A stretch of DNA of 5,429 nucleotides from Candidatus Roizmanbacteria bacterium (GCA_016186235.1 JACPMD010000012.1:4396-9824); one strand, 5' to 3'. Counted from the first letter of the stretch, positions 1 to 5,256 are shown. A program made the numbers and translations. The notes: a model not told the origin generated them from the sequence alone.

Positions 1-497
1 AAAATGAGCCAGAAAGGAATATGAAATCCTGTCGCCACCTCTCCTGCAAATGTTCTCAAGATGAATGAAAATGAGATGCTGAAAATGTCAATCGCCGGAA
101 ACTTTTTGAGGTAAAGTGAATAAAAAAAGTGGAGAAGAATAAATACCAAGCTTAACAAGAAAAAAGGGATAGAAAAAAATAATGCCGCAATGAGCGATAC
201 TAAGGTAAGGATAAAAACAATAAACGTTGCTTCAGGTATGGAAATTTTTCCCGAGGCAATCGGTCTAAATTTTTTTAAGGGGTGTTTACGATCGTAGGAG
301 TAATCGATGATGTCATTTAGTACATATGATGTGGAGGAGAGAAGACAAAAGATAAAAAATGCGAGAAGCGATCTAAAAAAAAGCTCTGCGTTGAAAAGGT
401 TTCCTGAGAAAATAATTGCGGTGAAAACGACAAGATTTTTGATCCATTGGTTGACTCGAAGAGCCCGAAGAAGAACGAACACTCTCTCTTTTCTCAT
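1..497 (-). CDS. UbiA-family polyprenyl-phosphate phosphoribosyltransferase (decaprenyl-phosphate phosphoribosyltransferase-like), C-terminus outside the window
   Basis: Reading the minus strand from the ATG at 497 gives 165 uninterrupted residues that run off the left edge. Seen: LRVNQWIKN at residues 13-21, FSGNLFN at 30-36, the Asp-rich motif N61-D62-x-x-D65-x-x-x-D69 followed by RK and FRPIASG (77-83), then hydrophobic stretches near 91-108 and 110-128, and D137...LRTFAG (147-152). This order is typical of the UbiA branch that moves 5-phosphoribose from PRPP to a polyprenyl phosphate at the membrane, the first committed step toward polyprenyl-phospho-arabinose in actinobacteria. The Asp-rich motif binds Mg-diphosphate in this family. 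Full members are near 290 residues, so a little over half is present. The exact prenyl or sugar substrate is inferred. It diverges from the cupin gene at 539; the start lies 8 nt from a TATAAT box and has no Shine-Dalgarno motif. Confidence 0.9.
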   Translation of the reverse strand, partial: MRKERVFVLLRALRVNQWIKNLVVFTAIIFSGNLFNAELFFRSLLAFFIFCLLSSTSYVLNDIIDYSYDRKHPLKKFRPIASGKISIPEATFIVFILTLVSLIAALFFSIPFFLLSLVFILLHFFYSLYLKKFPAIDIFSISFSFILRTFAGEVATGFHIPFWLI

Positions 498-501
498 GTG
501 A

Positions 502-530
502 TTGAATTATACACTATTGTATTGTATGAT
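502..530 (+). promoter_or_regulatory. Promoter of the cupin gene, predicted leaderless
   Basis: TTGAAT (502-507), a 17-bp spacer and TATGAT (525-530) give a good sigma70-type match with ideal spacing. The expected start of transcription is near 537, two bases before the ATG at 539. No ribosome binding site is present between them. The spacer contains a tandem 5-bp repeat, TATTG TATTG TATGA (515-529), and a short GTAT-G-ATAC palindrome (524-532). Confidence 0.6.
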
Positions 531-534
531 ACTA
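506..534 (-). promoter_or_regulatory. Promoter of the UbiA-family gene, predicted leaderless
   Basis: On the minus strand a perfect TATAAT (511 to 506) ends 8 nt before the ATG at 497, so transcription would start about 1-2 nt before the start codon. The hexamer 17 bp upstream (534-529, TAGTAT) is a poor -35. The -10 overlaps the -35 of the opposing promoter at 502-530, so the two polymerases would compete. Inferred from sequence only. Confidence 0.5.
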
Positions 535-538
535 TCTT

Positions 539-979
539 ATGGCTCTAATGTTTGATCCTAAGACCTTCTCTAATGCTCCCTTCAACAAAAGGGTGGAAAA
601 ACCCTGGGGGTATGAAATTCTTTGGACTCCTCCAGATTTACCGTACACTGGAAAAATACTGCATGTTAAAGCTGGAAAAAGACTCTCATTACAAAGGCAC
701 GACAAAAAACAAGAAACTTGGTATATAGTAAATGGTCGTGCAAAAGTTATATGGGATAATCAAGAGGGAAAATTAATTGAAACTAAATTGCAATATGGCG
801 ACGGCTACACTTGTTCAATCGGACAACGCCATAGACTTATTGGCATCACAGATTGTGATATTGCTGAAGTATCAACGCCAGAAATTGGAGTCACCGAACG
901 ACTTGAAGATGATTATAGACGTCCTGACGAAACAGAAGAGATGAGAAAACAGGAAAATCGGGGTTGGAATCCTAAATAA
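539..979 (+). CDS. Cupin-domain protein related to the C-terminal domain of type II mannose-6-phosphate isomerase
   Basis: A 146-residue single-domain cupin. Seen: VEKPWGYE (19-26), a segment common ahead of phosphomannose isomerase cupins; cupin motif 1 at 43-70 with RLSLQRH (48-54), E59-T-W and V64-N-G66; and motif 2 around QRHRL (96-100), then IAEVSTPE (108-115) and LEDDYRRPDE (122-131). Candidate metal ligands are H54, E59 and H98; the second His of a classic HxH is replaced (H54-D-K56). It matches the isomerase domain of ManC-type bifunctional enzymes but has no GDP-mannose pyrophosphorylase part, so it may be a stand-alone sugar-phosphate isomerase or a sugar-binding cupin. The substrate cannot be read from sequence. 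The ATG at 539 fits the promoter; an in-frame ATG at 548 is an alternative. It lies 29 bp ahead of the phosphoglucose isomerase gene, so the two are probably cotranscribed. Confidence 0.85.
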   Translation: MALMFDPKTFSNAPFNKRVEKPWGYEILWTPPDLPYTGKILHVKAGKRLSLQRHDKKQETWYIVNGRAKVIWDNQEGKLIETKLQYGDGYTCSIGQRHRLIGITDCDIAEVSTPEIGVTERLEDDYRRPDETEEMRKQENRGWNPK

Positions 980-988
980 AAAATCTAG

Positions 989-1008
989 TATTATTACTTT
1001 TATTACCT
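989..1008 (+). promoter_or_regulatory. Possible weak promoter or start-proximal element of the cupin isomerase gene
   Basis: The 29-bp gap after the upstream cupin has TATTAT at 989-994 with a TTGGAA 19 bp upstream (964-969), and TTTTAT at 998-1003 ending 5 nt before the ATG. Neither has a convincing -35. The bases just before the ATG, ATTACCT (1002-1008), recur before the ATG of the serine hydrolase gene. No Shine-Dalgarno motif is visible. Read-through from the promoter at 502-530 is equally plausible. Confidence 0.25.
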
Positions 1009-1623
1009 ATGAAAATAGACTTTACCTTTGTTCCCAAACATTACGCTCCTCGCCCTCACGAAAAGATGAAAGAAGTATTAATGGATCCTACCGGGAATGG
1101 CCCGTCGATTCATTATTACATGATCCGGGGCGGTGTCAAGCAAAGAAATATAACAGTTTGGGAACCCGGCACGATAAGTGGAGAGTATATTAAAACGTAT
1201 GGTCATTACCATGTTGGCGATTTGGATGAAACCTATTGGATTATTTTTGGTCAAGGAGTAGCTCTCCAGCAAAAATTGGCTGTCGACGAAAAAGGAAATA
1301 TGATTCCAGATATAGTCGAGGAGTTCAAAGCAAAGAAAGTAAAACAAGGAGATAGTGTGTATATGCCATCAGGGTATGGTCATCTTGTTGCGAATGTTGG
1401 AATAACATATTTTGTTACTGCAGATGATAGTCCGGTTAATTTTGATGAAAAAAATGCGGTGAGCCTCCCTGGACATGCAGACTATGAGCCTGTAAAAAAG
1501 ATGCAAGGATTTGCATACTATGTAGTTGAGTCTAATGGTAAGCCTGCATTAGTAAAAAATAAACGATATAAAGAAGTCAGGAAAGAAGATTTTGGAGGAC
1601 TTCCAGTAATCGAGGGTGTATAA
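1009..1623 (+). CDS. pgiA: Cupin-type glucose-6-phosphate isomerase (archaeal-type phosphoglucose isomerase)
   Basis: A 204-residue protein matching the metal-dependent cupin phosphoglucose isomerase family (about 190 residues in Pyrococcus), which interconverts glucose-6-phosphate and fructose-6-phosphate in the cytoplasm. Seen: ITVWEPGTISGEYIKTYGHYH at 48-68 contains the TxGHxH motif, with H66 and H68 followed by E74 in DETYW; the distal motif QGDSVYMPSGYGHLVAN (113-129) supplies H125. These four match the His-His-Glu-His metal site of the archaeal enzyme. The family is unrelated to classical Pgi and is known mainly in archaea with some bacteria. It follows the 539-979 cupin by 29 bp on the same strand, consistent with a two-gene sugar-phosphate unit, and converges on the adenosine-specific kinase gene with only 4 bp between stop codons. 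The ATG at 1009 gives an N-terminus of family length. Confidence 0.9.
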   Translation: MKIDFTFVPKHYAPRPHEKMKEVLMDPTGNGPSIHYYMIRGGVKQRNITVWEPGTISGEYIKTYGHYHVGDLDETYWIIFGQGVALQQKLAVDEKGNMIPDIVEEFKAKKVKQGDSVYMPSGYGHLVANVGITYFVTADDSPVNFDEKNAVSLPGHADYEPVKKMQGFAYYVVESNGKPALVKNKRYKEVRKEDFGGLPVIEGV

Positions 1624-1627
1624 AAAA

Positions 1628-2110
1628 CTAAAGTTTATATCCAATTTTTCTCAAGAATTCTTTCCTTTCCTTCTCGCCTTTTTCATTTTCAACTCCTGTA
1701 GGCGATCCGCCATCAACGACTCCTAAAATTCCTCTTCCCTGTTTCGTTTGCGCGACGATAACTTCTGTAGAGTTTGCTGTTGCGCAAAAAATTGTTATTA
1801 CCTCTGAGATATTTTTGATTCTATTTAAGACATTTATCGGAAAGGCATTTTTGAGAAAGATAAAAAGTGAGTGGCCGCATCCAACTGCCTTTGCATTTTT
1901 AGTTGCAAGTTTAATCATCTCTTCATCAGTCCCTGAAGTTCTGATTTTTCTTGGCCCCGAAGACTCACAAAATGAGAGGCCAAACTGTATCCCAGGTACA
2001 GCCTCAACCAATGTCTCATATACATCCTCTACTGTTTTTATAAAGTGAGATTGAGCAAGGATAAAATTGACCTCTGCGGGTTTTTTGATTTTGACTGAAA
2101 TAATTTTCAT
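1628..2110 (-). CDS. Adenosine-specific kinase (DUF355 / PF04008 family)
   Basis: A 160-residue single-domain protein covering the whole family length. Seen in order: FCESSG (47-52), GTDEEM (60-65), GCGH (77-80), FPINVLNRIK (90-99), CATAN (109-113), QGRGILGVVDG (124-134), PTGVE (137-141) and the C-terminal RKEFLRKIGYKL. These are the hallmark blocks of the family first described in Pyrobaculum, where ATP-dependent phosphorylation or binding of adenosine was reported; the catalytic role is less settled than the fold. A likely function is adenosine salvage to AMP. It is the last gene of the minus-strand cluster, 9 bp after the GNAT gene, and has its own promoter (2117-2145) for which the ATG would be the first transcribed codon. 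It ends in TAG, the only TAG stop among the complete genes here. Confidence 0.9.
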   Translation of the reverse strand: MKIISVKIKKPAEVNFILAQSHFIKTVEDVYETLVEAVPGIQFGLSFCESSGPRKIRTSGTDEEMIKLATKNAKAVGCGHSLFIFLKNAFPINVLNRIKNISEVITIFCATANSTEVIVAQTKQGRGILGVVDGGSPTGVENEKGEKERKEFLRKIGYKL

Positions 2111-2116
2111 GGCGAT

Positions 2117-2145
2117 ATTTTACTTCTTTTTTAAATATTTTTCAA
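2117..2145 (-). promoter_or_regulatory. Internal promoter of the adenosine-specific kinase gene, predicted leaderless
   Basis: On the minus strand TTGAAA (2145-2140), a 17-bp spacer and TAAAAT (2122-2117) sit in the last codons of the GNAT gene. Six bases separate the -10 from the ATG at 2110, placing the predicted +1 exactly on the A of the start codon. The first three bases of the -10 are the TAA stop of the GNAT gene. No Shine-Dalgarno motif lies in the gap. The AT-rich lysine codons here could produce such hexamers by chance, but the spacing is ideal. Confidence 0.55.
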
Positions 2146-2644
2146 AAATTTCTTCGAACGGTTCTTCTCTGAGGATTTTTTGCATTAAATGTTCCCCTAC
2201 GCCGAAAAAAAAATTTCGCAGCCATCCCACGTGTTCGAAGCCTAAAGACTTATAAAACTCAACTAATCTTTTATTCATCGTATACAGGTATGTATGATGA
2301 AATTTGTGGCGCAGCGCCCATTCCTCTGCTTTAGTAATAAGTGAAGACGCTATCCCCTTTCTTCTAAAGTCTTTATCTACAATTAACCAAATATACTCAA
2401 GTACCCCTCCGCTATGTCCATACATCATAAATAATCCAACAAGCTTTCCTTTATGGAATATACCGAGAACACAATTCTTTCTCTTCTTCATAAACGCTAC
2501 AAAATATTTCTTATTGAACATCCTACGATATACCTTCGCCACAGTGGGTTGAAATTCCTCGAAATCTTCTTCTAAGGATGTGTTAAAGAGACTAAGAAGT
2601 TGCGGCAGATCTTTCAACGTAAGCCTACGGATTTTAAATCTCAT
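2120..2644 (-). CDS. GNAT-family N-acetyltransferase
   Basis: A 174-residue cytoplasmic acetyltransferase. Seen: the start RFKIRRLTLKDLPQLLSLF fits the first strand and helix; GKLVGLFMMY (66-75) is strand 3 to 4; the acetyl-CoA site is the V89-D-x-x-F-R94-R95-K-G97-I-A99 segment (R-R-x-G-x-A) followed by helix 3; and the distal motif FYKSLGFEHVG (130-140) carries the usual Tyr (Y131). About 30 extra C-terminal residues are rich in Lys and Glu. The family moves an acetyl group from acetyl-CoA to an amine; the acceptor (small molecule, peptide or protein N-terminus) cannot be predicted. It starts 5 nt after the stop of the hydrolase gene and lacks both a convincing promoter and a Shine-Dalgarno motif, so it is probably cotranscribed and translated by reinitiation. 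The last codons carry the promoter of the next gene. Confidence 0.9.
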   Translation of the reverse strand: MRFKIRRLTLKDLPQLLSLFNTSLEEDFEEFQPTVAKVYRRMFNKKYFVAFMKKRKNCVLGIFHKGKLVGLFMMYGHSGGVLEYIWLIVDKDFRRKGIASSLITKAEEWALRHKFHHTYLYTMNKRLVEFYKSLGFEHVGWLRNFFFGVGEHLMQKILREEPFEEIFEKYLKKK

Positions 2645-2649
2645 AGAGT

Positions 2650-3840
2650 TTATGAAGAATGGGCCTTGATAAATCTTTCTACGTCTTCCTGGACGTTATG
2701 AATTCTTTTGGCTTTTTTAAGAATGATGTCTCGCCATTTCTTTGCGCCGTCAAGCACTGACTTTCTGCTGTCCAAAACAAATTCTTTCATATGCTTCTTT
2801 TGATCATAGAGAATAGTACAGACATAGTCTTCATCCCATATGCCGAAATCTGGTTCTCTACCATATTTACTAATCTCTCTGAGCATACAAAGATAGACAT
2901 TTATTCCTCCCTCTATATCAAGTCCCATCTGCTCGAGGAGTTTTTTTCTTTTGAGATCAGACATTTGCTCGACCAGAAACACTCTCGTTAAATATTTAAG
3001 ACGCTTAGCGGCTTTTCTTCCATCTTCAAAATAGACATCACGAGGATTAAAATCTTTCATTCCGCTTAAGAATGTTGCAAAACCGCTTTCTTTAAGATTT
3101 TGAAAATGAAATCGGCCTTCTTCGGAGAGACTTTCTGGCCGAAGATGTATCGTCATTTTATAACCACTCCTTAAATAATCTGAAGAGTGCTTCTCGTCGT
3201 GATGAGCCAAATATTTTTGGTATAAGCTCAGATCGAGTCTTGTCGTACAAAGGTCAAAAACCAAAGGGAACTCATTAAGGTTCACCTCGCTGTTCATATG
3301 CCCTGCTTTCCGAACAAGGATAAGTGAAGAGTCAAGAGACTTAGCAAAAAGTATCGATTGATTTTTATTGACATATGGATCGCTATCAGAGTACAAAACA
3401 TACGATGTTGAAATACATTTCTTGAGTTTCCCAAAGTCAAAATCGGTTCTGTAAAAACTTTTATTCACAAGGTCGATTTGCCAAACCTTAGGTGGATTAA
3501 CAAAAAAAGGGCTGACAAAAATTGCACAATCAAGCGTAAGATTAAATCGTTCTACGACATGCAAGATAAACAACGGGCCAATTGAATGGCCAATAAAGCA
3601 GAGTTTATTGCCTTTCTTAAGTTGGGGAAGAACTTTTTTTTGAAAAAAAGCAAGCCAATTCTCTAGGGTCTGCTTTTTTGGAATTGCTGACTTACCGGCC
3701 GCAGTAAATTTATTCCAATCCTCTATAGGAAACTGAGGAGCGATTACTGTTTGTCCTAATTTCTCCAATCTTTCCTTTAATTGCGGGAGCCAATTGCCTT
3801 CGGGGCTCCCGAAAGATCCGTGAAAAATCACGAACTGCAT
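2650..3840 (-). CDS. Two-module protein: RBBP9/YdeN-type serine hydrolase plus an uncharacterised C-terminal domain
   Basis: A 396-residue protein, twice the roughly 190 residues of RBBP9/YdeN hydrolases. Residues 1-200 form the alpha/beta hydrolase: VIFHGSFGSPEGNWLPQL (4-21), the nucleophile elbow G84-H-S86-I-G88, a candidate acid at D154 (or D152) in SDSDPYV, and H181 in KAGHMNSE. The triad looks complete, so a small-ester or amide hydrolase is likely; the substrate is unknown. Residues about 205-396 are not a hydrolase part. They contain RVFLVEQMSDL, a GINVYL strand, DFGIWDEDYV and a Lys-rich helical end, which faintly recalls phospholipase-D-like sensor domains of regulators; that is a guess. 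An in-frame ATG at residue 229, preceded by AAGGAG, could yield the C-terminal part alone. The gene follows the FAD oxidoreductase by 7 bp, has an extended -10 at 3847-3855, and lies 5 bp before the GNAT gene. Confidence 0.85.
   Translation of the reverse strand: MQFVIFHGSFGSPEGNWLPQLKERLEKLGQTVIAPQFPIEDWNKFTAAGKSAIPKKQTLENWLAFFQKKVLPQLKKGNKLCFIGHSIGPLFILHVVERFNLTLDCAIFVSPFFVNPPKVWQIDLVNKSFYRTDFDFGKLKKCISTSYVLYSDSDPYVNKNQSILFAKSLDSSLILVRKAGHMNSEVNLNEFPLVFDLCTTRLDLSLYQKYLAHHDEKHSSDYLRSGYKMTIHLRPESLSEEGRFHFQNLKESGFATFLSGMKDFNPRDVYFEDGRKAAKRLKYLTRVFLVEQMSDLKRKKLLEQMGLDIEGGINVYLCMLREISKYGREPDFGIWDEDYVCTILYDQKKHMKEFVLDSRKSVLDGAKKWRDIILKKAKRIHNVQEDVERFIKAHSS
3167..3172 (-). promoter_or_regulatory. 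Internal Shine-Dalgarno motif before an in-frame ATG
   Basis: On the minus strand AAGGAG (3172-3167) precedes the ATG at 3156-3154 by 10 nt inside the hydrolase gene. That ATG encodes Met229 and would start a 168-residue protein equal to the C-terminal module. No annotated start in the window has such a motif, so its position at the domain boundary is striking. The spacing is slightly longer than ideal, and the motif may be chance coding sequence (Leu-Arg-Ser codons). Confidence 0.35.
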
Positions 3841-3846
3841 GAGGTA

Positions 3847-3855
3847 ATTATACCA
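3847..3855 (-). promoter_or_regulatory. Extended -10 promoter of the hydrolase gene, predicted leaderless
   Basis: TGG-TATAAT (3855-3847, minus strand) is a perfect extended -10 (TGn plus TATAAT). Six bases, TACCTC, separate it from the ATG at 3840, so the predicted +1 is the A of the start codon. No good -35 lies 16-18 bp upstream, which an extended -10 can tolerate. The TAA stop of the FAD oxidoreductase gene is inside the hexamer. Confidence 0.5.
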
Positions 3856-5137
3856 TTCCGGCGACTTCTCTTCCTAATCTTACTGCGTAATTAGTCCCCC
3901 GATCATATGGGTACGTCATATCGAGATTTGCAACATAGAAGTTTTTTAGAGGCGACTGAAAATTTGGTTTGTTTTGCAAGAAGTCTTTATCAAAAATTGG
4001 TTGGGCAAAAGGACCGATGAAGTGATGATAATTGAAGATGTGGAGATTATGGGGGCTAATCTTTTTCAAGTGGGGCGCGCAAAAATCTAGTACCTGTTTC
4101 TGATTCATTTTGATTAGTGGATCGTCGCGATCGACATACCACCCGACATATGCGATATGTTTTCCACCGTAGTGGCTCTTATCAATGAAATTAGTATGCT
4201 GGGCAACAATCATCAGAGGAAGTTTTGGGGCGCAAACGTTGAGCCAATAGGTTTTTGCAAGTATCGGGTCTTTTGTCTCTAAAATGAGCACAACCGCATG
4301 GAGATATTTTAATTTTTTAAATCGATCAAGGTATGAGGAGGCGAAAAGTGACGTAGTTATTTTACCCATAATCGCTGTCGGAAGGGTTGAAATTACAACG
4401 TCGAAGTGTTCTTCTTGCATTTTTTGTTTTGCATCTGCATAGGTAATTATAAATCCGTTATTACCCTTCTCTATCGACTTTACTTCAAATCCTTTGTTGA
4501 GAATCACCCCGAGTTTTTTATTTTTTTCCTCGACAACGTTAATAAATGTTTGAAAGCCGCCTTCGATATATCCGAGTTTCTTTGCCCTTTTTTTAATTCT
4601 TGCCCAGATAAAAGAGGTGAGAACATTCTCCGCATATTTTCCGAACTTTTTCCGAAAAAGGTCTTGCCAAAATATTTTCCAAACTTGCTCCCCCATTGCT
4701 CTTGAGAGGAACTCCTTCGCGGTATATTTTTCATAGAGCGATAAGAAAGGTGAAGCTTTTAAAAAAGCGATTACGAGTCCTGTCCTTATTTTTTGCGGGA
4801 AAGAGAGAAGGGGAAACTTTAGAAAATCTTGCGGAGTATCTACGGGAAAAGTGCGGTAATTATTATCTACCTCGTAGAGCGAATCGGTGCTTGTTTCTTT
4901 AAAAAAAATGTCTTCAAATCCTACGTCTTTGGCAAAATTCAGAATATCATCTTCGCTGTCTAAAAGATGATGATATGCTCTTTCCAAATACCAATCCCAA
5001 CCCTCTCCTTTAAACCCGACCGCGAGCCCGCCTAAAACTTTTTCTTTTTCAAATAAGGTTACTTTGTGATCTTTTTTTGCAAGATAATATGAAGAGGTCA
5101 ACCCTGTAAATCCTCCGCCAAGAATTGCAACTCGCAT
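3848..5137 (-). CDS. NAD(P)/FAD-dependent oxidoreductase, amine-oxidase/protoporphyrinogen-oxidase-like (PRK07233 type)
   Basis: A complete 429-residue flavoprotein. Seen: the N-terminal dinucleotide-binding fold VAILGGGFTGL (3-13) with G7-x-G9-x-x-G12, then VTLFEKE with E30, expected to bind the FAD ribose, and LGGLA (35-39); YHHLLDSEDD (55-64); and a C-terminal FAD-contact block FYVANLDMTYPYDRGTNYA (400-418) followed by GREVA. This order and length match the PRK07233-like group of the FAD-dependent amine oxidase superfamily, often found among envelope polysaccharide or lipid-sugar genes. It has no signal peptide, so it should be cytoplasmic or peripheral to the membrane. The substrate is unknown; UDP-galactopyranose mutase and desaturase-like enzymes share the fold. 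It is the first gene of the four-gene minus-strand cluster, and its promoter region is covered by a perfect palindrome at 5148-5174. The ATG at 5137 directly precedes the conserved first beta strand. Confidence 0.92.
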   Translation of the reverse strand: MRVAILGGGFTGLTSSYYLAKKDHKVTLFEKEKVLGGLAVGFKGEGWDWYLERAYHHLLDSEDDILNFAKDVGFEDIFFKETSTDSLYEVDNNYRTFPVDTPQDFLKFPLLSFPQKIRTGLVIAFLKASPFLSLYEKYTAKEFLSRAMGEQVWKIFWQDLFRKKFGKYAENVLTSFIWARIKKRAKKLGYIEGGFQTFINVVEEKNKKLGVILNKGFEVKSIEKGNNGFIITYADAKQKMQEEHFDVVISTLPTAIMGKITTSLFASSYLDRFKKLKYLHAVVLILETKDPILAKTYWLNVCAPKLPLMIVAQHTNFIDKSHYGGKHIAYVGWYVDRDDPLIKMNQKQVLDFCAPHLKKISPHNLHIFNYHHFIGPFAQPIFDKDFLQNKPNFQSPLKNFYVANLDMTYPYDRGTNYAVRLGREVAGMV

Positions 5138-5142
5138 AAGGT

Positions 5143-5178
5143 ACTATAATTTATCTGGTTAAGCCAGATAAATTTCAA
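5143..5178 (-). promoter_or_regulatory. Core promoter region of the FAD-oxidoreductase gene cluster
   Basis: On the minus strand TATAGT (5148-5143) ends 5 nt before the ATG at 5137, like the other predicted leaderless starts here. TTGAAA (5178-5173) is a good -35 but sits 24 bp from TATAGT; it pairs at 17 bp with a weaker GATAAA (5155-5150). Either way the 5148-5174 palindrome lies over the core promoter. No Shine-Dalgarno motif is seen; GTACCTT precedes the ATG. Confidence 0.4.
5148..5174. repeat. Perfect inverted repeat, candidate operator
   Basis: AATTTATCTGG (5148-5158) and CCAGATAAATT (5164-5174) are perfect reverse complements with an 11-bp arm and the 5-nt centre TTAAG. The site begins at the -10 and covers the spacer and part of the -35 of the oxidoreductase promoter, which is where a dimeric repressor would bind. 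It could also fold as an RNA hairpin if transcribed from further upstream. It lacks a following T-run, so it is not a classic terminator. The binding protein is unknown. Confidence 0.6.
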
Positions 5179-5200
5179 GAATTACAATTATTAACCTTAA

Positions 5201-5235
5201 AATGCTGCGAACCTAGTATGAATGGTTCGCAGATT
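5201..5235. repeat. Perfect 9-bp inverted repeat / hairpin in the divergent intergenic region
   Basis: CTGCGAACC (5205-5213) and GGTTCGCAG (5224-5232) are perfect reverse complements around a 10-nt loop. AAT (5201-5203) and ATT (5233-5235) can add 3 bp beyond a bulged G. On the minus strand the stem is followed by CATTTTAA, a T-run too weak for a confident terminator. A minus-strand TATAAT at 5239-5244 lies 6 bp from the stem base. Role unknown: leader hairpin, second operator, or terminator remnant. Confidence 0.5.
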
Positions 5236-5238
5236 CTT

Positions 5239-5244
5239 ATTATA
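5239..5244 (-). promoter_or_regulatory. Possible upstream -10 element giving a longer leader for the oxidoreductase cluster
   Basis: A perfect TATAAT on the minus strand (5244-5239) would start transcription near 5232, the first base of the hairpin stem, giving a leader of about 95 nt before the ATG at 5137. No good -35 at 16-18 bp is seen; a TTGATC lies 22 bp upstream. Low confidence in AT-rich DNA. Confidence 0.25.
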
Positions 5245-5256
5245 TGGGAAAACGTA

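Noticed and set aside
315..384. Apparent frameshift in the UbiA-like gene near the A-run at 375-382
   Set aside because: A recount gives eight A's on the plus strand; with that length the frame continues from the ATG at 497 through the NDxxDxxxD motif without interruption.
307..501. A 64-codon plus-strand open frame
   Set aside because: It lies antisense to the conserved UbiA-like coding sequence, is rich in Arg and Lys, and resembles no family; it is a shadow.
2650..2850. A literal HxKxxxxD string (HMKEFVLD) in the C-terminal module of the hydrolase, suggesting phospholipase D
   Set aside because: The glycine and GSxxN that follow a true HKD motif are absent, no second copy exists, and the string sits in a charged Lys-rich region, so it is likely chance.
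4406..4902. Plus-strand and alternative-frame open frames inside the FAD oxidoreductase gene
   Set aside because: They overlap well-conserved coding sequence of the oxidoreductase and their translations show no family features.
5145..5150. A plus-strand TATAAT in the intergenic region
   Set aside because: The only TTG-type hexamer upstream (TTGCAA, 5125-5130) is at 14 bp, no gene follows closely, and the sequence is the partly symmetric complement of the minus-strand -10.
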